The notes beneath the pieces were generated by a model. That model worked only from the letters and a program-made list of their open reading frames with translations. It made no database searches and was not told where the DNA came from. Positions 1 to 4,989 of a stretch of 6,997 bases of DNA are shown piece after piece (the first letter of the stretch is position 1; each line of letters opens with the position of its first letter). A program made the translations under genes and the position numbers. Location: assembly GCA_002350065.1 (NCBI GenBank), contig DEDQ01000081.1:19743-26739 (forward strand). The letters run 5' to 3'. The stretch comes from Ruminococcus flavefaciens (GTDB lineage: Bacteria; Bacillota; Clostridia; Oscillospirales; Ruminococcaceae).

Positions 1-356
1 GAGTAACCATAGGCACATATGAACGAGCAGTAATTCTCGGCTGCCGTAGAAACATCAACGCTCGATGAAACATCATAGCTTATGCAGTAGTTTCTTGATT
101 TTGGCTTGTTTTTGTCAATGAGTCCCTTGCTGAAAAAACCGTCGTTATTGATTTCCCATACGGCGTCAAAGCCGCCGTTATCGTTGGGGGTGAAAGTGTA
201 CTTGTCGCTGTCCATATCTGTCCAGCATTCGTAGTCGTATCCGCCGACAGTGGTAGTGTCTGCATTTGCATTGAGCAGAGCAGGGGGGAATGCTGCTGAC
301 AGGCATAAAGCGGCTGTAACTGCTGAAACTGAACGCTTGAATGATATTGCTTTCAT
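1..356 (-). CDS. Secreted GH11-like endo-1,4-beta-xylanase, N-terminal part (cut by window edge)
   Basis: The first 118 codons are present; the rest lies left of position 1. Residues 1-32 form a classic Sec signal peptide: positive start (K2, K7, R8), a hydrophobic stretch to about residue 28, then a likely cleavage after NANA (about residue 32). The mature part begins GGYDYECWTD (38-47), followed by a GGFDAVWEINNDGFF stretch (61-75) and YDVSSS...YCSFICAYGY (94-118). This order matches the first beta-strands of GH11 xylanases: GYDYExW, then G.F...W...NF..GKG, then YDV....NSY...YGW. GH11 enzymes hydrolyse the xylan backbone outside the cell. Both catalytic glutamates would lie beyond the window, so activity cannot be judged. 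The family YGW is YGY here, and several cysteines are present. The start at 356 is supported by GGAGGTG eight bases upstream. The assignment comes from remembered family motifs; another jelly-roll glycosidase is the main alternative. Confidence 0.72.
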   Translation of the reverse strand, partial: MKAISFKRSVSAVTAALCLSAAFPPALLNANADTTTVGGYDYECWTDMDSDKYTFTPNDNGGFDAVWEINNDGFFSKGLIDKNKPKSRNYCISYDVSSSVDVSTAAENYCSFICAYGY

Positions 357-400
357 GATGCACCTCCAAAAGCGAAAACTGATGTCTATATAAAGATTTT

Positions 401-429
401 ATATTATTTGCAGCGTTAATGCAAGTCAA
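401..429 (-). promoter_or_regulatory. Sigma-A-type promoter of the xylanase-like gene
   Basis: Read on the minus strand, TTGACT (429-424) is followed after exactly 17 bases by TAATAT (406-401). This places transcription initiation near position 394 and gives a leader of roughly 38 nt before the ATG at 356. The -35 box matches consensus at five of six positions. No other promoter-like pair upstream of this gene is as good. Confidence 0.65.
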
Positions 430-647
430 ATATTGTTGTTATTGACCGTATATTGCGCTGAACTGTAAAAGCTTTTGGTTTAAAGATATACGCAGCATTT
501 GCTTTTGGATATGCCGGATTGTGCGTTTTGCTGCAAACTGTGTTGAAATATGCGCGAACTATATACGCGTTGATGATAAATGAGACGGGATTAAAGCTGC
601 GGCAATTTGGGTATTATATCGTCCGGCAGAAAAATATCGCGCTTCTG

Positions 648-676
648 TTGCTATTTTTCAGGATGTATGCTATAAT
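648..676 (+). promoter_or_regulatory. Extended -10 promoter driving the four-gene VWA/PurA-like operon
   Basis: TTGCTA (648-653) and a perfect TATAAT (671-676) are separated by 17 bases, and the -10 is preceded by TG at 668-669 (TGCTATAAT), an extended -10 element. Initiation is expected near 683, giving a leader of about 30 nt. It is followed by a strong GGAGGG ribosome binding site (702-707) five bases before the ATG at 713. The near-consensus architecture suggests substantial basal transcription, unless an unseen repressor acts. Confidence 0.75.
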
Positions 677-712
677 ATTTTTATATTATAAAATGAAAAG
701 CGGAGGGAAACT

Positions 713-1684
713 ATGAAGTATATCACCTGCAAAAGCTGTGGAGCGTCAATGGTCATCGACCCCTCAGGCAAGAATGCATACTGCCCTTACTGCGGAGCCG
801 AGTATGTACTCGACCACAGGGATACTGACTATTACCGCGATTTCTACGACCGCATGAGAGGCTTCCTGAAGCTTTCAGCAGATGCTCAGGAGCGCCGCCG
901 GAGGGCTGATGAGCTCTGGAAATATGCCGCAGATGAAATGACCTTTGAATGTACTGACGGCAGGAAAATAAACATCAGGAGCATGAATACATACAAGAGC
1001 AAGTCCGCGGAGGCGTACACGGCAAGGGAGAATATCATCTTCCGGTTTGACCCTTATAACGCAGACAAGTCCGACCGCTTCCGCAGAGCTGTTTCGGCAC
1101 TTGACTACCCTTCGGCGGATACGCGCAGTCTTTCGGACTTTTTCCCACTCATCAGCGGAGGCTTCAAGCTCAGCGACGGTTCATCGCTTCTTGCGATAAA
1201 AAAACGTGCAGATGAGTATCCGCTCCGGCTTTTCGGAGCTCTCAGCGGCAGACATACCGCGTGGCTCATCGGACGTATGGAGAACATCTGCTGCGTGCTT
1301 GAATACAACAGTCTCGTTCACCCTGATTTTGGCATAGATACGCTTTATATCGACCCTTACGAGCATCAGGCAAGTCTCTACGGAGGCTGGTGGAATGCAG
1401 TGAAAAACAACACATCGGTAAACGGCAGAATATACAAGACCCGTGATAATCTCACAGCCCTGCGCGAGACCGCGGCAAGAGTCCTCGGATTCGAGTGTGC
1501 GGCTGATGTGAAGGAAACTCCAGATATCCCGAAGCCGTTCGCGGACTTCCTCAGAGGAGCTCCCGAGGGCAACGCATACGATGATTTCGCGCTGTGGGAC
1601 GATGTTCTCATCAAGTCATACGGCGAGCGCAAATTCATCAACATGGATACCGACGACGAAGAGATATACGGAAGAGGTCACTGA
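713..1684 (+). CDS. Zinc-ribbon protein with a degenerate protein-kinase-like domain
   Basis: This 323-residue protein is the first gene of the operon. Residues 1-32 are a zinc ribbon with two CxxC knuckles (C6/C9 and C24/C27, the latter in CPYCG). A charged, Arg-rich stretch follows (about 45-70). From about residue 110 the sequence loosely resembles a diverged Ser/Thr kinase fold. HTAWLIGRM...LEYNSLVH (181-203) would be helix E. VHPDFGIDTLYIDP (202-215) sits where HRDxKPxNxLxD would be, and LYGGWW (222-227) sits where DFG would be. The segment with IPKPF...DDVLIKSYGERKF resembles a C-lobe end. The catalytic Asp/Asn/DFG set is not recognisable, so a pseudokinase or scaffold is more likely than an active kinase. 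The zinc ribbon is seen directly; the kinase relation is my inference. The start is set by GGAGGG at 702-707. No membrane segment or signal peptide is seen, so it is probably cytosolic. The TGA stop lies one base before the next ATG. Confidence 0.8.
   Translation: MKYITCKSCGASMVIDPSGKNAYCPYCGAEYVLDHRDTDYYRDFYDRMRGFLKLSADAQERRRRADELWKYAADEMTFECTDGRKINIRSMNTYKSKSAEAYTARENIIFRFDPYNADKSDRFRRAVSALDYPSADTRSLSDFFPLISGGFKLSDGSSLLAIKKRADEYPLRLFGALSGRHTAWLIGRMENICCVLEYNSLVHPDFGIDTLYIDPYEHQASLYGGWWNAVKNNTSVNGRIYKTRDNLTALRETAARVLGFECAADVKETPDIPKPFADFLRGAPEGNAYDDFALWDDVLIKSYGERKFINMDTDDEEIYGRGH
1671..1677 (+). promoter_or_regulatory. Ribosome binding site that fixes the start of the first VWA gene
   Basis: GAAGAGG lies inside the last codons of the upstream gene, eight bases before the ATG at 1686. 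The same frame stays open back to an ATG at 1581, but that one has no comparable site. The paralogous next gene also begins MG.GSY.ASDW, which confirms 1686. Confidence 0.7.
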
Positions 1685-1685
1685 T

Positions 1686-2591
1686 ATGGGACGCGGAAGC
1701 TATACAGCGAGCGACTGGACAAAGCTCAGAAGCTCGTTCGGAAATGAAAAAAAGGCGGAAAAGATATTTGTTCCAAAGGTGAGGAATGCTGCTCCGGCGT
1801 CGCTGAGCGGAGTTTTCAGAGAATCCCGCGACAACGAGGATTCTCCCGAGTCAACGCCTGTTATAATAGGATTCGACGTCACGTCCTCAATGGGATACCT
1901 CGCGGAGGAGCTCGCGCTGAATTCGCTCAACAAGGCGATAATGTATCTCTACGAAAACAAGCCTATACTGTGTCCGCAGGTGATGTGCTGCGCTCTCGGA
2001 GACTGCAAAAGCGACAAGGAGCCCCTGCAGGTCACTCAGTTTGAGAGCGATATCCGCATTATCAAACAGCTGACGGAGCTCCGGCTTGAGGGCGGCGGAG
2101 GCGGCAACGGCGGTGAATCGTATAATCTTGCGTGGTATTTTGCCGCAAACCGCACACGTACCGACTGCTGTGAAAAGCGCGGCAGAAGGGGATACCTCAT
2201 AACTATCGGCGACGACTACTGCCACAGGACTCTGACGAGTTCGGAAATAAGCCGGGTATTCGGAGACAACGCCAAGTACGACCTCTCCAACGAGGAGCTC
2301 ATCGCCGCAGCTGAGAAGAAATACAACGTCTTTCATATCTGCATAGACAGGGGAACTCCCGAGGACGACCGCGTTTTCGCGGACTGGAGGTCATTCCTCT
2401 CCGGCAGGACGGCTGTTATCGAGAAGAATGACATCTCATGCCTTTCGGAGCTCATATATGCGCTCATTTCAGTGGGCGAGGGCAGAACTCCCAACGAGGC
2501 GCTCAGCGCCGTTGAACAGCGTGCAGCAGAAAAGGCGGCGAAATCACTCGCTTATATAAACATTCCTGATACAAATACTATTTCATTCTGA
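1686..2591 (+). CDS. VWA-domain protein 1 (uncharacterised family, MGxGSYxASDW N-terminus)
   Basis: This 301-residue protein has a von Willebrand factor A-type fold. VIIGFDVTSSMG (59-70) supplies the MIDAS motif in the DxTxS form (D64, T66, S68), which in VWA domains coordinates a divalent metal for ligand binding. GGGGGNGGES (136-145) lies in the next metal-site loop region, and LITIGDD (171-177) is a typical strand ending in acidic residues. The N-terminus MGRGSYTASDW is shared with the next gene, as are ESRDxEDSPESTP before the MIDAS strand and PLQVTQFExDIR after it. The two are clear tandem paralogs. No signal peptide or TM segment is present, so it is expected to be intracellular. Intracellular VWA proteins usually act as assembly or regulatory partners rather than enzymes. 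The gene starts one base after the upstream stop, so translational coupling is likely. I recognise the family type but know no function for it. Confidence 0.88.
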   Translation: MGRGSYTASDWTKLRSSFGNEKKAEKIFVPKVRNAAPASLSGVFRESRDNEDSPESTPVIIGFDVTSSMGYLAEELALNSLNKAIMYLYENKPILCPQVMCCALGDCKSDKEPLQVTQFESDIRIIKQLTELRLEGGGGGNGGESYNLAWYFAANRTRTDCCEKRGRRGYLITIGDDYCHRTLTSSEISRVFGDNAKYDLSNEELIAAAEKKYNVFHICIDRGTPEDDRVFADWRSFLSGRTAVIEKNDISCLSELIYALISVGEGRTPNEALSAVEQRAAEKAAKSLAYINIPDTNTISF

Positions 2592-2597
2592 GGAGGT
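2591..2597 (+). promoter_or_regulatory. Full-consensus ribosome binding site of the second VWA gene
   Basis: AGGAGGT begins on the last base of the preceding TGA stop (2589-2591) and lies seven bases before the ATG at 2605. It is the best Shine-Dalgarno match within the operon, suggesting that the second VWA protein is made at least as abundantly as the first. Confidence 0.75.
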
Positions 2598-2604
2598 AAT
2601 CACT

Positions 2605-3657
2605 ATGGGACACGGAAGCTATAAGGCATCGGACTGGCAGAGGCTAAAGAAGAGCAAGGGCATGAAGGCTACTTCGACTGCAAATGATATTTTTGCACAG
2701 AACAAGGTCAACGAGAAATTCGTACCGAAGTTCATATCCGTCCGCGAATCGCGTGACAGCGAGGATTCTCCCGAGTCTACTCCTATAATCGTCGGCTTTG
2801 ACGCTACAGGCTCAATGGGATATCTTGCGGCTGAGATAGCTAAAAATTCGCTGAATAAGACCGCGACTATGATACTCGAAAAGCGCCCTGTCACCGACCC
2901 GCATATCATGTGTGCGGCTTTCACCGAACCGACATCGAGCGGCTATGGCAATCCTCTGCAGGTAACGCAGTTTGAAGCTGATATCCGCGTAGTTGAACAG
3001 CTCCTCGAGTTTTCGCTCGGCGGCGGAAATATGTACAGCTACGACGCGCTTGTCTGGTATTTTGCATGGAAGCATACTTCTATCGACAGTCTCGAAAAGC
3101 GCGGAAAGAAGGGATTCCTCTTCTGCATCGGCGATGAGATAGGCGATGACGGAAAAGGCTATATACTCAGCAGCCATAACATCAGATATACCTTCGGCGA
3201 TGAGTACTCGCCCAATTACAGGACCCGCGAGCTTGCAGAGCTCTGCGGCAAGAAATACGAGATTTTCCACATAATCACCGGAAGCCATACCGGCGCTTCG
3301 CTCAAAACATGGGAGCCGCTCCTTCCGGGCAGAAATGCTGTTGTTGAATCTGAGAATATCCAGTACGTGTCAGAGGTAATGATATCAATAATGCAGCTTG
3401 TCGGCGGAGCTGCGAAGGAAAGCGTCATTTCACAGTGGACAGGCGATGCGAGAGCCGTTGTTGAGACTGCACTCTCGACCATTGATGTCAAGCCTTCCGA
3501 GCCCGTTTCCGCTGAGGAAGCTGCTGCCGTCAAAGCGGAGCTTTCTCCGGCAGCAAAGCCCGAGCCGGCACCGGAAAGCACAAGCGTTCCCGATAACTTT
3601 AAAGAGGCTCAGAAGCAGGAAAAGCAGGGCTTCCTCTCGAAGCTCTTCAGCAAGTAA
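2605..3657 (+). CDS. VWA-domain protein 2 (paralog of the preceding gene) with Pro/Ala-rich C-terminal tail
   Basis: This 350-residue protein parallels the gene before it along the whole VWA body. It has MGHGSYKASDW (1-11), ESRDSEDSPESTP (48-60), the MIDAS D66-A-T-G-S70 in IIVGFDATGSMG, PLQVTQFEADIR (117-128) and FLFCIGDE (171-178). Its MIDAS is closer to the textbook DxT/SGS form. The glycine loop is shorter than in VWA protein 1 (GGGNMYSYD instead of GGGGGNGGES), so the two probably differ in ligand or metal preference. Unlike its paralog it continues past about residue 293 into a low-complexity Pro/Ala/Glu/Ser linker, ending in a basic, hydrophobic tip, GFLSKLFSK (342-350), that could be a docking or membrane-touching peptide. 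It is predicted to be cytosolic. Its stop overlaps the next start. The DNA has diverged well beyond a recent duplication. Function is unknown. Confidence 0.9.
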   Translation: MGHGSYKASDWQRLKKSKGMKATSTANDIFAQNKVNEKFVPKFISVRESRDSEDSPESTPIIVGFDATGSMGYLAAEIAKNSLNKTATMILEKRPVTDPHIMCAAFTEPTSSGYGNPLQVTQFEADIRVVEQLLEFSLGGGNMYSYDALVWYFAWKHTSIDSLEKRGKKGFLFCIGDEIGDDGKGYILSSHNIRYTFGDEYSPNYRTRELAELCGKKYEIFHIITGSHTGASLKTWEPLLPGRNAVVESENIQYVSEVMISIMQLVGGAAKESVISQWTGDARAVVETALSTIDVKPSEPVSAEEAAAVKAELSPAAKPEPAPESTSVPDNFKEAQKQEKQGFLSKLFSK

Positions 3658-4859
3658 TGACTGTAAAGATAATAATCGGAAAGAATTTCGGCGACGAGGG
3701 AAAAGGTCTTGCCGCCGACTTTTTTGCTATGCGTGCGGCAGAAATCGGTCATTCAGCCATTTGCGTGAGACATAACGGAGGCGCTCAGGCTGGACACACC
3801 GTTGACCGTCCCGACAGGCGGTTCGTATTCTCGCAGCTTTCCTCAGCTTCGTTCCGCGGAGCTTGTACCTACTGGGCGGACAGCTTCATGCCGGACCTGT
3901 ACAAGCTTGGGGAAGAAGTTTCGGGATTCCGCGGGATAAACGGCGATATTCCGGCATTGTACGGCTCTGAAAGGTGCAGATGCACCTACATCGGCGATGT
4001 GCTGATAAATATGCTGCTCGAGACCTCACGCGGCGACCAGAGACACGGCTCTTGCGGAATGGGCATAAACGAGGCGGCAGTCCGCTCGGAGACTTTCCCG
4101 CTATATCTCGGAGACGTTATTGGTATAGGGGCGGAAGCGCTATATTGCCGGCTTTCAGAGATACATCGCGAGTATCTTCCGCTGCGCCTTGCCGAGCTCG
4201 GTATAGAAATCGATGCCTGCGGCGAGTACGGGGAAATGCTGAAAAGCAGCAATGTGCTCCTGAACGCATCGGAGGAGATGTGCAGGAACGCGGAATATGT
4301 GCAGCTCAAGCCGCAGAGCTGCATAATGGGCTTTGACGATATCATTTTTGAGGGAGCACAGGGGCTTATGCTCGACGAGCTGAACCTCGAATACGCACCG
4401 AACCTCACGACCTCACGCACGGGACTCTATGAACCGGTGCGGATACTCCGCGGGCTCGGAAACGGACTTATATCGCAGGCGGAGGCGGTCTACGTCACAC
4501 GTTCGTATGTCACGCGGCATGGAGCAGGCAAATTGCCTTATGAGGGCTTGCTCGACCCGCAAGCACACGGTATCACCGACCGGACTAATCTGCCGAACGA
4601 GTGGCAGGGCAGCCTGAGATTTGCTCCTCACGGCGGTATATCAGAATTTACGGAGAATATACTGCGCGATGTGCAGGAAACTGAGTATCAGGGTGAAGTG
4701 TCGCTGTTTGTTACTCACTTGAATGAGTCCGGCGGCGACCTGCTTACAAATACCGGAACTGTCGGGGTCAGGGAATATCTGAGCGGCAGCAGCTTGAAAT
4801 CTGCAAGCGTTTATTGCTCGGGAACTCCCTTTGCAGAGGACGTTTTCCTACTGAAATAG
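3657..4859 (+). CDS. Divergent adenylosuccinate synthetase (PurA)-superfamily ligase
   Basis: This 400-residue protein is somewhat shorter than typical bacterial PurA (about 430). PurA joins IMP to aspartate using GTP. Conserved parts are the N-terminal GKNFGDEGKG loop (8-17, with D13 and K16), AGHT with the catalytic His (H47), FEGAQG..LD (231-240), and TRHGAGKLP.E (286-296, matching STRVGAGPFPTE). Three parts differ. The GTTGRGIGP loop is GSCGMGINE (131-139). The aspartate-binding loop TTGRRRRTG is replaced by RTNLPNEWQGSLRF (309-322). The guanine-recognising TKLD is THLN (353-356). The fold and phosphoryl-transfer core therefore look intact, but the nucleotide donor and perhaps the co-substrate are likely altered. 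The start codon overlaps the previous stop (TAATG, 3655-3659) with no clear ribosome binding site, implying obligate translational coupling to VWA protein 2. I withhold the purA symbol because this is probably not the housekeeping enzyme. Motif comparisons are from memory. Confidence 0.85.
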   Translation: MTVKIIIGKNFGDEGKGLAADFFAMRAAEIGHSAICVRHNGGAQAGHTVDRPDRRFVFSQLSSASFRGACTYWADSFMPDLYKLGEEVSGFRGINGDIPALYGSERCRCTYIGDVLINMLLETSRGDQRHGSCGMGINEAAVRSETFPLYLGDVIGIGAEALYCRLSEIHREYLPLRLAELGIEIDACGEYGEMLKSSNVLLNASEEMCRNAEYVQLKPQSCIMGFDDIIFEGAQGLMLDELNLEYAPNLTTSRTGLYEPVRILRGLGNGLISQAEAVYVTRSYVTRHGAGKLPYEGLLDPQAHGITDRTNLPNEWQGSLRFAPHGGISEFTENILRDVQETEYQGEVSLFVTHLNESGGDLLTNTGTVGVREYLSGSSLKSASVYCSGTPFAEDVFLLK

Positions 4860-4866
4860 TTAATAA

Positions 4867-4900
4867 AAGGACATGGTAAAGACTGTGTCCTTAATTTTTT
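4867..4900 (+). terminator. Intrinsic terminator of the VWA/PurA-like operon
   Basis: A 10-bp stem (AAGGACATGG at 4867-4876 with CTGTGTCCTT at 4883-4892, two G-U pairs) closes a six-base TAAAGA loop. AATTTTTT follows at 4893-4900. It starts eight bases after the PurA-like stop codon and separates the operon from the signalling gene downstream. Confidence 0.85.
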
Positions 4901-4916
4901 GTAAACAATTACAAAA
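4897..4916. repeat. Perfect 8-4-8 inverted repeat, candidate operator
   Basis: TTTTGTAA (4897-4904) and TTACAAAA (4909-4916) are exact inverted copies around ACAA. The repeat ends four bases before the -35 box of the next promoter, a position suited to an activator or a promoter-proximal repressor. Its left arm overlaps the U-tract of the upstream terminator, so part of the symmetry may be incidental. I do not recognise the regulator. Confidence 0.5.
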
Positions 4917-4920
4917 TCAC

Positions 4921-4949
4921 TTGAACATTGTCGGGAAGTGTGATATAAT
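4921..4949 (+). promoter_or_regulatory. Extended -10 promoter of the EAL signalling gene
   Basis: TTGAAC (4921-4926) and a perfect TATAAT (4944-4949) are separated by 17 bases, and TG at 4941-4942 gives an extended -10. The start of transcription is expected near 4956, with a short leader of about 34 nt to the gene. Confidence 0.72.
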
Positions 4950-4989
4950 TTAAATAAATATAGGGAAAACATATTCAGGGGGTGGCATG

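Larger units (their letters stand above)
357..712. other. Divergent intergenic region between the xylanase-like gene and the VWA operon
   Basis: This 356-base AT-rich stretch holds two back-to-back promoters (401-429 on the minus strand, 648-676 on the plus strand) and no convincing gene. The only plus-strand reading frame in it (519-716) has no ribosome binding site and contains the whole rightward promoter, so it is not a gene. Small repeats are visible: GCTTTTGG at 471-478 and 501-508 (30 bp apart), its complement CCAAAAGC at 366-373, and a short TTTGC-T-GCAAA palindrome at 527-537. These could be binding sites for a regulator of the xylanase-like gene, but they are short enough to be chance. 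I see no RNA gene or riboswitch. Confidence 0.6.

Noticed and set aside
548..565. CGCG...CGCG symmetry in the intergenic region
   Set aside because: The arms are only about four bases with an asymmetric centre. This is not distinguishable from chance.
519..716. 65-codon plus-strand reading frame in the intergenic region
   Set aside because: It has no ribosome binding site, spans the entire promoter at 648-676 and the ribosome binding site of the next gene, and has an AT-driven hydrophobic composition without recognisable features.
1581..1685. Upstream extension of VWA protein 1 to an ATG at 1581
   Set aside because: It lies inside the preceding gene and has no good ribosome binding site. 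The paralog starts exactly at the MG.GSY motif, which corresponds to the ATG at 1686.
1887..2336. 149-codon minus-strand open frame opposite VWA protein 1
   Set aside because: It is antisense to a well-supported gene with conserved motifs. Its length reflects the codon bias of the sense strand.
2812..3288. 158-codon minus-strand open frame opposite VWA protein 2
   Set aside because: It is antisense to a confident gene. Any likeness to the frame opposite VWA protein 1 simply mirrors the sense-strand paralogy.
3986..4420. 144-codon minus-strand open frame opposite the PurA-like gene
   Set aside because: It is Ser/Ile-rich antisense translation with no promoter or ribosome binding site; the sense strand carries clear PurA motifs.
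3657..4859. Calling this gene the canonical purA, or a phage purZ
   Set aside because: The aspartate-binding Arg loop and TKLD motif of PurA are replaced, and the TRHGAG..P.E and NEWQG..RF segments do not match remembered PurZ sequences. No phage genes are nearby.
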